A stretch of DNA of 64,000 bases from G963667915 sp965197385 (GTDB taxonomy: Bacteria; Acidobacteriota; Vicinamibacteria; Vicinamibacterales; UBA823), in assembly GCA_965197385.1 (NCBI GenBank), contig CBDANA010000007.1:434001-498000 (forward strand), read 5' to 3'. Shown here one piece after another: positions 9,455 to 17,776 of the stretch. The notes below the pieces were generated by a model. That model was given only the letters and a program-made list of their open reading frames with translations, was not told where the DNA came from and did no database searches. Positions within the stretch are counted from its first letter, which is position 1; every line of letters starts with the position of its first letter. Position numbers and translations under genes: made by a program.

Positions 9455-9623
9455 CGGCGCGTCACAAGCGTATCATGCCGCTGAGTGGAGGCGTTGCCGG
9501 TGATGACGTCGGAGTTTTGACCTCTTTCACGCGGCCGGGCCGTTGGTCGTCGCAGGAGAGGAATGTCGCGGTCGACTTTGAAGCTGCGACTATAATCATG
9601 GCCCTCAGAACGAGGATGTCCGA

Positions 9624-11069
9624 ATGCGTACACCGCTGACCGTAGGCAGGGTGCTCGCGATCGGCCTCGCGTCGTCCGTGCTGTGGACGGCGTGCGGCGT
9701 CGGGCCGGATGAGACTCCCACGCCGGACCGGCCGCCGAACATCGTCGTGCTCTTCGCCGATGATCTTGGCTACGGCGACCTCGGTGCCTACGGCCATCCG
9801 ACGATCCGGACGCCGAATCTCGATCAGATGGCGGTGGAGGGTCAGAAGTGGACGAACTTCTACGTGGCCGCGCCGGTCTGCTCACCGAGCCGCGCCGCAT
9901 TGTTGACGGGACGGTTGCCGGTGCGCACCGGCATGTACGGAACGATCGAACGCACGCGGGTGCTGTTTCCCGATTCGCCCGACGGCCTCTCCGGCCGGGA
10001 GATTACGCTCGCCGAAGCGCTGAAGGATCGCGGTTACGCCACCGCCGCGTTCGGGAAGTGGCATCTCGGTCTTTCGCCGGAGTTTCTGCCGGCCGCACAG
10101 GGCTTTGACCAGTGGCTCGGGTTGCCCTACTCGAACGACATGGATCTCGTGGAGCATCGGGATGAGCCCAGGCCGGGGTCGATTTTCCTGGAGCCGGAGA
10201 GCGAGTATTGGAATGTGCCGCTGATGCGTGGCGAAGAGGTCATCGAGCGACCGGCCGATCAATCGTTACTGACGAAACGCTACACCGAGGAGGCCGTCGC
10301 GTTTATCGAGACCAACCGGCAACAGCCGTTTTTTCTGTACCTGCCCTACACGATGCCGCATGTGCCGCTGTTCAGGTCGGACGAGTTCGTCGATACGAGC
10401 GCGGCCGGACTGTACGGTGATGTCATCGAAGAGATCGACTGGAGTGTCGGACAGATTCTGGACACGTTACGGGGGCACGGCCTCGAGGGGCGGACGCTTG
10501 TCCTCTTCACCAGTGACAACGGCCCGTGGCTGGTCTTCGACCAGCAAAGCGGGTCGGCCGGCCCGCTGCGTCAAGGCAAGGGCACGACCTGGGAAGGCGG
10601 CATGCGCATACCGGCCATCTTCTGGTGGCCTCGCACGATTGCGCCGGCCACCGTGCAGGCGATCGGTTCGTCGCTGGACCTATTTCCGACGGCGCTCGCG
10701 CTGGCCGGTGGTGACCTGCCGGTGGATCGGACACTGGACGGTTTCGATCTGCGGCCGGTTCTCTTCCAGACCGGTGACAGCCCGCGCAACATGATATTTT
10801 ACTACCGCCTCGGCATGCTCTATGCCGTTCGGAAGGGTCCGTTCAAGGCGCACTTCATCACGGAGGGGTCATACGGCCAAGGTGGGGAGCGCATCTTCCA
10901 TGAGCCGCCGCGCCTGTACCATCTGGGACAAGATCCCGGCGAGCACTTTGACGTTGCTGATCAGTACCCGGAGGTAATCGCCGACATCCTCGCCGAGGTC
11001 GAGGCTCACCGGCAGGGACTCGAGATCGCCCCGTCGGTGTTCGACCTGCGCCCGCCGGAGCCCGAGTAA
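9624..11069 (+). CDS. Secreted type I sulfatase (lipoprotein)
   Basis: Encodes 481 residues. The signal ends in a lipobox-like LWTAC with Cys24, so the enzyme is probably an outer- or inner-membrane lipoprotein. The sulfatase core starts at PPNIVVLFADDLGYGDLGAYG, giving the Asp-Asp calcium ligands. The formylglycine motif is CSPSR with Cys86, which requires a sulfatase-modifying enzyme encoded elsewhere. GKWHLG and FTSDNGP supply further active-site residues. It would hydrolyse a sulfate ester, probably on a glycan or aryl compound. A TATAAT at 9591-9596 precedes the gene but has no clear -35 partner. The reading frame is intact. Confidence 0.9.
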   Translation: MRTPLTVGRVLAIGLASSVLWTACGVGPDETPTPDRPPNIVVLFADDLGYGDLGAYGHPTIRTPNLDQMAVEGQKWTNFYVAAPVCSPSRAALLTGRLPVRTGMYGTIERTRVLFPDSPDGLSGREITLAEALKDRGYATAAFGKWHLGLSPEFLPAAQGFDQWLGLPYSNDMDLVEHRDEPRPGSIFLEPESEYWNVPLMRGEEVIERPADQSLLTKRYTEEAVAFIETNRQQPFFLYLPYTMPHVPLFRSDEFVDTSAAGLYGDVIEEIDWSVGQILDTLRGHGLEGRTLVLFTSDNGPWLVFDQQSGSAGPLRQGKGTTWEGGMRIPAIFWWPRTIAPATVQAIGSSLDLFPTALALAGGDLPVDRTLDGFDLRPVLFQTGDSPRNMIFYYRLGMLYAVRKGPFKAHFITEGSYGQGGERIFHEPPRLYHLGQDPGEHFDVADQYPEVIADILAEVEAHRQGLEIAPSVFDLRPPEPE

Positions 11070-11089
11070 GGCGGCTGCGCCCTCGTCCT

Positions 11090-11300
11090 TCGTGCCGCGC
11101 CCGCTCGAGCCCGTGAGTGTCTCAAGTGTGAGAAACATGGCGGAGTGGCCCGTCTCCACCGCCTTGACGCCCTGCGCAGTGGCCAGGTCGTGTTGCCGAC
11201 CCCGGGTGGCCCCAGAAGGACGACGTTCTCGGTTCACTCGACGAAGTTCAGCCCGGCGAGCTTCGCAGCTCCCCAACAGCCCGGCTCGCGTGATCTTGTG
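11090..11300 (-). pseudogene. Remnant of an IstB-like ATPase (IS21-family helper)
   Basis: On the minus strand one frame reads AAKLAGLNFVE, a TGA, then TENVVLLGPPGVGNT; the adjacent frame continues as HDLATAQGVKAVETGHSAMF followed by LTLETL. Together these reproduce the Walker A region of IstB, the ATP-binding transposition helper of IS21 elements, with the P-loop Lys changed, one nonsense codon and a frameshift. No IstA or IS21 ends are recognisable nearby. The rest of 11070-11498 shows no other gene. Confidence 0.6.
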
Positions 11301-11498
11301 TCTCGAGACTCTGGCGAAAGTTGTCCATTGTCGCAATCTCTGAGTGGTTTCGACATAGCCGACTCAAAGCTGGCGCAATACATCGCGCCTCGGGACGTCC
11401 GGTAGCGAAGCCGGGGGCATCCGTTGTAGCCGTCGGTCCGGAATGTCGGCCAATCGGGTCAGGTAGGTTTGATCCGCATTGCACATCCGAGGAGAAGG

Positions 11499-11765
11499 TC
11501 ATCCACTCTGCCCCTCGGTATCTGCGGCTCGTCCGAGACGTACTTTCCTTCCAGTGAGAGAGCCGTCGTCTGGCCTAGGCAGAAGTGGGGTCCTGGCCGA
11601 GAGATAGTCTTCTACGGCGTCTCTCACAACCCATGCGATCGACACTCGCTTCGCGTGGGCAAGACGGTCGAGCTCCTCATAGGTATGAAGTGGGAAGCTC
11701 ACAGAGGCCCTGAGGGTGTTCGGTTTGCGTCGTTCCCGAGAGGGCTTTCTCACCAGGTGCACCAC
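11499..11765 (-). CDS. Small ribbon-helix-helix (CopG/MetJ-type) protein
   Basis: An 88-residue protein whose middle part ASVSFPLHTYEELDRLAHAK plus RVSIAWVVRDAVEDYLS has the beta-helix-helix pattern of CopG-type DNA-binding proteins, often antitoxins or autorepressors. Initiation is at a GTG (11765) or the next GTG. No toxin partner is visible: the downstream side holds only the IstB remnant. A 13-bp palindrome lies 5 bp upstream and is a reasonable autoregulatory operator. A solitary RHH beside a dead IS suggests a leftover accessory module. Confidence 0.6.
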   Translation of the reverse strand: MVHLVRKPSRERRKPNTLRASVSFPLHTYEELDRLAHAKRVSIAWVVRDAVEDYLSARTPLLPRPDDGSLTGRKVRLGRAADTEGQSG

Positions 11766-11769
11766 TCTA

Positions 11770-11782
11770 CACCATTATGGTG
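11770..11782. promoter_or_regulatory. Palindromic operator candidate for the RHH gene
   Basis: CACCATTATGGTG is a perfect 6-bp inverted repeat around one central base. Further GGTGCA/TGCACC words occur on both sides (near 11756 and 11798). It sits immediately upstream of the RHH start codon and overlaps the AT-rich segment where a promoter would lie, as expected for a self-repressing ribbon-helix-helix protein. This is inference from position and symmetry only. Confidence 0.4.
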
Positions 11783-11909
11783 CATTCTATAAGAGTAAGG
11801 TGCTCTCTACTCTAAAGGAGCCGCCGAGTTTGCCTAAGAAACCGGGTCCTGTCTCTAATTAACTACAGAGCGTTTTTCGGCGGTTTGTCGAAGATCAGAG
11901 ACCAAAACC

Positions 11910-13322
11910 TCAGACTTCCGGCCACTGCGCCCCGGCACGCGTGACCTGCTCGAACCCGTGCGCGACCTGCAAGACGCCGAAGTCGTCGCCCGGGCGGCCC
12001 ACGATCTGCAGGCCGACCGGCAAGCCGTCCGGCGTGAACCCGCAGGGGACCGACAGCGCCGGCAGCCCCGTCACGGAAATGTGGTAGCAGGATCGCATCC
12101 AGTCCAGGTAGGTCTCCATGGCCACCCCGTCGATGGCGGTGACGTAGGGCACGTCCACGTCGAAAGGCAGGACCTGACAGACTGGAAGCGCGAGAAATTC
12201 GTAGGTCTCGAAGAACACCCGCACGCGAGCCTCAAGCCGGCTCCACGCACGCGCGGCACGCCCGATCCGGCGCGCGTCCAGCGCGCGCCCCTCCTCGATG
12301 TTCCAGATCACCGTGTCCTTGAGCTCGGCCCGATGTGCGTCCAGCAGCGTGCCGAGCGCGTGCTCGTAGTACCACGCGCGCCAGACCCGGAAGATCTCAT
12401 CGGCATCGGTGAGATCGGGCTCCGCGTCGTCCACGCGGCAGCCCAGCGCCTCGAGATGTTTCACGCTCGCCGTCACGACCGCCCTCACCGCGGGCGCGAC
12501 CGGGAGCCCGCCCAGCGATTGGCTCCACGCCACGCGAACGCCGCGCAGGTCGCGCTCGATTGGGTGACGGAATCGGCTGCCGGGTTCCGGCAAGCTGATC
12601 GGCGACCGAGCGTCCGGTCCGGCGATGGCGCTGAGTATCAGTGCCACGTCTTCGGCCGTGCGTCCCATCGGTCCTTGCACGTCGAGGCGGAACCAGGGCG
12701 CCGACGCCGGCCAGACCGGCACGCGGCCGGGCGACGGGCGCAAGCCCACGACGTTGCAGAAGCTCGCCGGATTACGCAGCGAGCCGCCGAAGTCGGTGCC
12801 ATCGGCGATCGGCGCCATGGCGGTGGCCAGCGCCGCCGCCGCGCCGCCGCTGCTGCCGCCGCAGGTCTTCGTCAGGTCGTACGGATTCCGGGTGGCCCCG
12901 AACACGTCGTTGAACGTTTGCGAGCCGGCGCCGAATTCCGGCGTGTTGGTCTTGCCGATCGTGATCGCGCCGGCCGCATGGAGGCGCTCGACGATCAAGC
13001 CGTCATGGTCCGGGACGTGGTTGGCGAAGATTTTCGAGCCGAAGGTCGTCCTGAGCCCGCGCGTCGGGATCAGATCCTTGTGGGCGATTGGCAAGCCGTG
13101 CAGCGGGCCGAGTGCCGCGCCGCGCGCCTGGTGGTCGTCAGCGCGCGCGGCGGCCGCCAGTGCCCGGTCAGCCGTGAGTGTGACGATCGCGTTGACGCGC
13201 GGGTTGATCTGCTCGATCCGCGCGAGATGGGCGCCCACCACGTCGCGTGCCGAGAGCTCCCCCTGCGCGACTCGCCGCGCGAGTTGGGTCGCCGTCAGGA
13301 AGCACAGGTCGGCATCGGTCAT
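11910..13322 (-). CDS. Amidase signature-family enzyme
   Basis: A 470-residue amidase. The Ser-cisSer-Lys triad is visible: Lys82 in GLPIAHKDLI, the glycine/serine loop CGGSSGGAAAA around residues 154-164, and the nucleophile Ser181 in GTDFGGSLRNPA. The length fits the family. The enzyme hydrolyses a carboxamide to acid and ammonia; members include aryl amidases and GatA relatives, but no gatB or gatC is nearby, so a catabolic role is likelier. There is no signal peptide, so it is probably cytoplasmic. The gene is monocistronic, divergent from the small membrane protein gene at 13443. Confidence 0.88.
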   Translation of the reverse strand: MTDADLCFLTATQLARRVAQGELSARDVVGAHLARIEQINPRVNAIVTLTADRALAAAARADDHQARGAALGPLHGLPIAHKDLIPTRGLRTTFGSKIFANHVPDHDGLIVERLHAAGAITIGKTNTPEFGAGSQTFNDVFGATRNPYDLTKTCGGSSGGAAAALATAMAPIADGTDFGGSLRNPASFCNVVGLRPSPGRVPVWPASAPWFRLDVQGPMGRTAEDVALILSAIAGPDARSPISLPEPGSRFRHPIERDLRGVRVAWSQSLGGLPVAPAVRAVVTASVKHLEALGCRVDDAEPDLTDADEIFRVWRAWYYEHALGTLLDAHRAELKDTVIWNIEEGRALDARRIGRAARAWSRLEARVRVFFETYEFLALPVCQVLPFDVDVPYVTAIDGVAMETYLDWMRSCYHISVTGLPALSVPCGFTPDGLPVGLQIVGRPGDDFGVLQVAHGFEQVTRAGAQWPEV

Positions 13323-13442
13323 CGGCGTGGATCGCGGTGAACGTGGATTATATAATTGCTACTTCTCGCGCTGCAGCCGTCGCCAGGGCCAACAAGGTCC
13401 GGGCGTCAAAAAATCGTTGGTGAAGCTTCACGGAGGTGCTTG

Positions 13443-13865
13443 ATGTCAGGCATCAACACCGGTCGCGTCGTTGGCGGTGGTTTGGTGGCGGGGCTCGTGA
13501 TGAACATCGGGGAGTTCATCCTGAACGAACCCTTGCTCGGCGCCGATTTGACGGCGGCCCTGGAGGCGCGCAATCTCCCGGCGGTCGGCGGGGGCGCCAT
13601 CGGCGTGTTCGTGACGTTGACGTTCGTTTTCGGCATTCTCCTGGTCTGGCTCTACGCCGCGGTGCGCCCGCGACTCGGGCCGGGCCCCAAGACGGCAATC
13701 AAGATCGGCGTGGTGATCTGGGTTCTCGCCTACTTCGGACCGCTCGTCAGCATGAGCGTCATGGGGATGCTACCAGGTCGCCTCGCGCTGATCGGCAGTA
13801 TCTGGGGCCTGGTCGAGGTGCCGCTGGCGGCGGTGGCGGGCGCCTGGATGTACCGCGAGGATTAA
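13443..13865 (+). CDS. Small four-helix membrane protein, function unknown
   Basis: A 140-residue protein starting at the ATG at 13443, eight bases after the GGAGG ribosome site. Four hydrophobic stretches are visible: VVGGGLVAGLVMNIGEFIL, GAIGVFVTLTFVFGILLVWL, TAIKIGVVIWVLAYFGPLVS, and LIGSIWGLVEVPLAAVAGAW. Similar small proteins of unknown function are common in Acidobacteria and Bacteroidetes genomes. It is convergent with the YeeE/YedE gene, whose stop lies 11 bases beyond. I cannot assign a role. Confidence 0.65.
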   Translation: MSGINTGRVVGGGLVAGLVMNIGEFILNEPLLGADLTAALEARNLPAVGGGAIGVFVTLTFVFGILLVWLYAAVRPRLGPGPKTAIKIGVVIWVLAYFGPLVSMSVMGMLPGRLALIGSIWGLVEVPLAAVAGAWMYRED

Positions 13866-13875
13866 CAGCGGGCCG

Positions 13876-15099
13876 CTAACTTCTTTCCACCACCAAGCCG
13901 AACATCGGGCGCAGCCGCGTGCCGAGAATCCCGCCGCAGAACGCGGCCACGAGCCACAGCCAGCCGTGCAGGCTGCCCGAGGCGATGCCGCTGAAGTAGG
14001 CGCCGATGTTGCAGCCGTAGGCCTGGCGCGCGCCATACCCCAGCAGCAGGCCGCCCACGATGGCGGCGACGAGCGACCAGCGCGGGATCTTCCAGACGGG
14101 GGTGAAGCGGCCGGAGAGCCCGGCAGCCGTCATGGCTCCGAGCATGATGCCGAAGTTCATCACCGACGTGATGTCGGTGAACACGCTGCCCTCGAGCGTG
14201 GCGGCACGGGACGCCGACGCCCAGTACGGCCAGGAGGCCGGATCGAATCCAACGGCGCCCGCCAGCTTCGACCCCCACAACGCGAACCCCGAGGTGATGC
14301 CCCACGGCCGGCCCGCCAGCGCGAGCGTCGCGAAATTGGCGGCCGCCAGACCGACCGCCCCGACGACCAGCGGCCACGGCCCGCGCAGCCAGCGTTCCAG
14401 GCCCTGCCGCGGCGCGGTGGCGGCGCGCCGGATCCGGCCATGACGCTGCCGTTCGGCGACGAGCGTGATCATCACCACGCCGCCGAGCAGGGCCAAGCTC
14501 GTGGCGAGGCCGCCCGCCAGACCGAGGCTGGTGACCAGCGAGACGGGCGGGAGGTCGGGGAGCGCCTTCCACCAATGCTCGTGCCGGGCGCCGACCGTGG
14601 ACCCGACGATGAACGCGCTGAGCGTGACGAGCGTGCGAGTGTTGCCGCCCCCGGCGGCATAGAGGGTGCCGGACGCTCAACCGCCGCCGAGCTGCATCCC
14701 GACGCCGAACAAGAACGCGCCGACGACGACCGACAGCGCCAGCGGGTTGACGTTGCCGCGCACCGCGTCGGTGAAGATCGGCGTGCCCGAGGCCAGCACG
14801 GGAAAAAAGAGGAGGCAGGCGACCGCCAGCATGAGCATCTGCGCCCGCAGGCCGGCGCCACGGCGGTCCGCGATGAAGATCCGCCACGACGACGTGAAGC
14901 CGAACGCGGCGTGGTAGAGCAGGAGGCCGAACACGCCGCCCACGGCGAACAGTGCGGCCTGGCGTCCGTGCACCGTCTGGTTCAGGTAGAACGCGCCGCC
15001 GGCGAACAGCGCGAGCGCGGTCGCGACGACGCGAGTGTCGACTTGCGGCCGACCCAGGAACACCGCGACCGGTCTGGCGGAGGTGAGCAGCTGAGACAT
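13876..15099 (-). CDS. YeeE/YedE-family sulfur (thiosulfate-type) transporter with in-frame TGA at the conserved Cys; candidate selenoprotein
   Basis: One 408-codon frame encodes a full-length Sulf_transp (YeeE/YedE, TsuA-like) membrane protein, interrupted only by TGA at 14677-14679. The context is GMQLGGG-TGA-ASGTLYAAGGG; in this family that position is the conserved cysteine of the GGCxSG motif needed for thiosulfate passage. The second conserved cysteine is intact in YGCNIGAYFSG. About 140 residues precede the TGA and 266 follow with no other stop or frameshift and normal codon use. A stem-loop follows the TGA at a distance allowed for bacterial SECIS elements. Three readings are possible: selenocysteine insertion, a fresh Cys-to-stop mutation, or a sequencing error. 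The gene stands upstream of no partner but is 10 bases downstream of the nitroreductase gene on the same strand. Confidence 0.7.
14644..14658 (-). promoter_or_regulatory. Candidate SECIS-type stem-loop after the in-frame TGA
   Basis: On the coding strand GCCGCC and GGCGGC pair perfectly around a GGG loop. The stem begins 18 bases after the TGA, and the loop 24 bases after it with G at its first positions. This fits published rules for bacterial SECIS elements (apical loop roughly 16-37 bases downstream, a G in the first two loop positions). The stem also encodes a conserved glycine run, so high GC alone could explain it. Confidence 0.3.
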
Positions 15100-15109
15100 C
15101 GCGCGGGCG

Positions 15110-15871
15110 TCAGTCGATCTTCGACTCGTCCTTGTACATGACCTTGTGGCGCGTGTTCTTGATCCACAAGTCCACCTGCTCGTCGGTCATGAAACTGGTC
15201 GGGTTGAACCGATCCCAATGCATGATCTGATCGAGCCGTTTCTTCCAGCGCTTGTACGACGGCTTGAGCGGCGGGCCGAAGCACATGATGTCGACGAGCG
15301 ACAGCGCGTCTGGGACGCCGAGCATCGGCTTGACGATCTCCTGGATCCGCGCCTGACCGATCGCCGTCACCCACCACACTGCGTAGCCGAGCGCCGCCGC
15401 CGCCAGGTGCGCCGACATCGTCGAGGCTGCAACACTCTGCAGCAGAATCCGCTCGGCGTTCTCCTCGTACATTGCGGCTTGTGGCGAATTGTCGGAGAGC
15501 ACCGGAAACGCCCGGATGAACCGGAAGTCGGCGGCGATCGCGATGAAGCCCGGCGCCGTCCGCATCCCGGTGTAGTTCGGCGTCGGGAAGCCCATCTTCA
15601 GCTTGGCGCGCGTCTGCTGCTCCTCGAGGAACAGGTCGCCGATCGCCGCCTTCTGCGCCGGGTCGCGCACCACGATGTAGTGCCAGGGCTGGCAGTTCGC
15701 GCCGGACGGCCCGTGGCGCGCCGCCTCGAGAATCATCTCGAAATGCTCGTCCGGGATCTCGTGCGGGGCGAACGCCCGGTTGGTCATCCGCGTCTTGATG
15801 ACCTCCATCAACGCCGCGTACCGATCGCGTCGGTCGAACGGGTGCGGGGTCTGCTGACTTTGCGTCATCAC
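15110..15871 (-). CDS. Nitroreductase-family FMN oxidoreductase
   Basis: A 253-residue flavoprotein. FMN-binding residues appear in KTRMTNRAFAPHEIPDE and the ARHGPSGANCQPWHYIVVRD stretch, typical of the nitroreductase fold; the later LAAAALGYAVWWV helix and the GVPDALSLVDIMCFGPP segment complete it. Such enzymes reduce nitro groups, quinones or enones, or act in dehalogenation. It is followed on the same strand by the YeeE/YedE gene and preceded by a thioesterase, a carboxymuconolactone-decarboxylase-like gene and an extradiol dioxygenase, a run that suggests degradation of an aromatic compound. Confidence 0.82.
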   Translation of the reverse strand: MMTQSQQTPHPFDRRDRYAALMEVIKTRMTNRAFAPHEIPDEHFEMILEAARHGPSGANCQPWHYIVVRDPAQKAAIGDLFLEEQQTRAKLKMGFPTPNYTGMRTAPGFIAIAADFRFIRAFPVLSDNSPQAAMYEENAERILLQSVAASTMSAHLAAAALGYAVWWVTAIGQARIQEIVKPMLGVPDALSLVDIMCFGPPLKPSYKRWKKRLDQIMHWDRFNPTSFMTDEQVDLWIKNTRHKVMYKDESKID

Positions 15872-15910
15872 GTTTCCTTCAGTCTCCAGAATACACCGAC
15901 GGTGGCAGGA

Positions 15911-16327
15911 TCAGTGGTTAAAACGCGCGATGACGTCGGGTGGGATCTCCGCGGCCGTCATACCGCGCGGTGACTCGGGGGTCGGCACGACCCAGGCGCG
16001 CCGCTCGAAGCCTTCCAGCGCCGGACGGCCGTCAGCGTGCTGGAGCCGGTGCTTGACCAGCAGCGTTTTCCGCTGCCAGTCGTCGACCCAGGTGTTCATC
16101 GCGAGTCGATCGCCAAGCCGGCACGGATTTTCGTAGCGCGCGCCCGTTTCCAGGAGCGGCATGCCGAAGATGCCCCTGGCGTTCAGCTCGGGGTAGGACA
16201 GGCCGTTGGCGGTGAAGAGGCGCTCGGTCGCCTGGTCGAACCAGGTGAAGAAGTACGGATAGAAGACGATGCCGGCCGCGTCGCAGTGCGCCCACTCGAC
16301 GATGATGGTCTGGACCAGGTGCTTCAT
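15911..16327 (-). CDS. Acyl-CoA thioesterase, 4HBT hotdog fold
   Basis: Starts at the ATG at 16327 and encodes 138 residues: MKHLVQTIIVEWAHCDAAGI is followed by VFYPYFFTWFDQATERLF. The active-site Asp lies in WAHCDAAGIVFYPYF, as in 4-hydroxybenzoyl-CoA thioesterases, which release the aromatic acid from its CoA ester. Length fits the family. The upstream frame remains open to 16474 but lacks hotdog sequence, so the internal ATG is preferred. It is on the same strand as the dioxygenase, decarboxylase-like and nitroreductase genes. Confidence 0.8.
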   Translation of the reverse strand: MKHLVQTIIVEWAHCDAAGIVFYPYFFTWFDQATERLFTANGLSYPELNARGIFGMPLLETGARYENPCRLGDRLAMNTWVDDWQRKTLLVKHRLQHADGRPALEGFERRAWVVPTPESPRGMTAAEIPPDVIARFNH

Positions 16328-16382
16328 GATCGAAAAGGGGTCAGACCACTTTTCTGCTACACGCCCTTTTCTACACGCCTTT

Positions 16383-16754
16383 CTACATGGCGTCTTCGTC
16401 GAAAATCTTGTTGATAATCTCCGCGGCGAGATTGAAGGCGGGAAGGCCCCGGAAGAGAAAGGCGAGCCCGGCAACGGCGTGCAGTTCTTCCTTCGTGGCG
16501 CCCGCGCGCTTCGCGGCGCGCGCGTGAAACTCCGCCGCCGGCGCAGCGTGGGCCAGCAGGATGCCGACGAGTATGAGCTGCGATGTCTTGATGTCGAAGC
16601 AGCTTGGATACATCGCCGTCTGGCGGATCTGCTCCGTTTGGCGCAGCAGCTCGGGATCGACTTCGAGGCCCAGCCGGATCCGGTTCTGGATCCGCGGCGG
16701 GACGAAGCCGATCAGCTCCGAGTAAATTTTCTCGTAGTCCTCCTGCGTGCTCAT
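16383..16754 (-). CDS. Carboxymuconolactone decarboxylase (AhpD-like) family protein
   Basis: A 123-residue all-helical protein: PPRIQNRIRLGLEVDPEL, then MYPSCFDIKTSQLILVGILL, then AAEFHARAAKRAGATKEELH. The last segment corresponds to the AhpD/CMD active-site helix, but the usual CxxC pair is absent (AAPAAEFH), so it is not a peroxidase-type member. Together with the LigB-type dioxygenase it resembles a gamma-carboxymuconolactone decarboxylase-like step, although that pairing normally belongs to the ortho pathway, so the exact reaction is open. Confidence 0.75.
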   Translation of the reverse strand: MSTQEDYEKIYSELIGFVPPRIQNRIRLGLEVDPELLRQTEQIRQTAMYPSCFDIKTSQLILVGILLAHAAPAAEFHARAAKRAGATKEELHAVAGLAFLFRGLPAFNLAAEIINKIFDEDAM

Positions 16755-16790
16755 CTTGTCCCTTTCGAAATCTAGACTGTGTCCAACGGA

Positions 16791-17615
16791 TCACTCCGGC
16801 TGCCACAGGGCGATGTTGGCGTTGCCGCTGCCCGACGATTGAGAGTACGGGCCGTACTGTTTGCCGGTGTAGGGCCGGTCGGACGTCTCGTCGAGGCAGC
16901 CGAGGAAGGTCGCGAGGTTGCGCCCGCCCATCTCGCCGACGACGGCGTCGTTGTACTCCTTGAACCAGGCCTTGGCTTCCGTGATCCGTCCGGACGTCAA
17001 CATCTCGATGAACCGGTGATCGAGTTCTTGTCGCTCCGCCGTCGGCCACTCGCTCGGCCCTCGCACCAGCTGGTGCGAGAAGGCGCAGCTCGCGGCGAAC
17101 ACCGCGCGTCGCCCCAGCCGCTCGGCGGCCCGCCGGATGGCGGCACCCGCCTTCTTGCACTCGTCGAGATCCGAGCTCGACACCGTCCCGATGAGAACGA
17201 TCGCCAGCTCGGCGTCCGGATCCAGGTATTTGGTCGGTACCCAAGACCCGTAGTCCCACTGGAAATGCTTGCTCTCGTTCGGTGCCGACGGGATGTCGTC
17301 CGCCGCGAGCTCGGCGAGGATCGCACGACCCATCTCTGGATCGCCGCGATATCGGTACGGAACGCCGTCGATCAGCTCAGGCGCTTCGTCGGCGACGCAG
17401 CGGCCCACGTGCTCGGCCTGGCAGGTGACGTGCCAGTTGAACGTGCAAACCCAGTGCGCCGAGTTGAGGATGAGCACGTCCGGCGTCGTGGCCCGGAGGG
17501 CACGGCCCATATCTTTCTGGCTGTCGATCAACGCGCGCACGAAGTCGGGCGCCTGTTCCTCGATGCCCATGCGCGGCGTGTGCGGTGCGACCACCGTGTG
17601 CGTAAGGCCAACCAT
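16791..17615 (-). CDS. LigB-type (class III) extradiol ring-cleavage dioxygenase
   Basis: Encodes 274 residues from the ATG at 17615 (MVGLTHTVVAPHTPRMGIEE). The N-terminal VVAPHTPRM gives one metal-ligand histidine, DVLILNSAHWVCTFNWHV a second region, and AVFAASCAFSHQLVRGPSEW the catalytic histidine strand; NIALWQPE closes the chain. Class III enzymes use Fe(II) to open catecholic rings beside a hydroxyl group. The neighbouring thioesterase, CMD-like and nitroreductase genes, all on the same strand, support an aromatic degradation operon. The frame is open upstream of the ATG, but that part has no family resemblance. Confidence 0.75.
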   Translation of the reverse strand: MVGLTHTVVAPHTPRMGIEEQAPDFVRALIDSQKDMGRALRATTPDVLILNSAHWVCTFNWHVTCQAEHVGRCVADEAPELIDGVPYRYRGDPEMGRAILAELAADDIPSAPNESKHFQWDYGSWVPTKYLDPDAELAIVLIGTVSSSDLDECKKAGAAIRRAAERLGRRAVFAASCAFSHQLVRGPSEWPTAERQELDHRFIEMLTSGRITEAKAWFKEYNDAVVGEMGGRNLATFLGCLDETSDRPYTGKQYGPYSQSSGSGNANIALWQPE

Positions 17616-17618
17616 AGA

Positions 17619-17748
17619 GGCTCTCGGCTTTCGGCTCTCGCGATGTTTCCTCGACGCCACAGCCTACAGCCCACGGCCCTTCGTCCACAACCCACGCCTT
17701 CGTCAAGCTCCGCGATGCCTCCGTTCAGCACACCGAGAGCCGAGAGCC
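17619..17748. repeat. Intergenic inverted word repeat
   Basis: GGCTCTCGG at 17619-17627 followed by a second CGGCTCTCG recurs inverted as CCGAGAGCC at 17733-17748 (ACCGAGAGCCGAGAGCC). Between them lie short CAGCC/CACGGCC words. It occupies the gap between the dioxygenase gene and the divergent pgl gene, including the likely promoter space. It belongs to the same style of low-complexity intergenic repeat seen elsewhere in this window. Confidence 0.5.
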
Positions 17749-17776
17749 TGGGAAACTCCTGCTATCCTTCCTTCCG

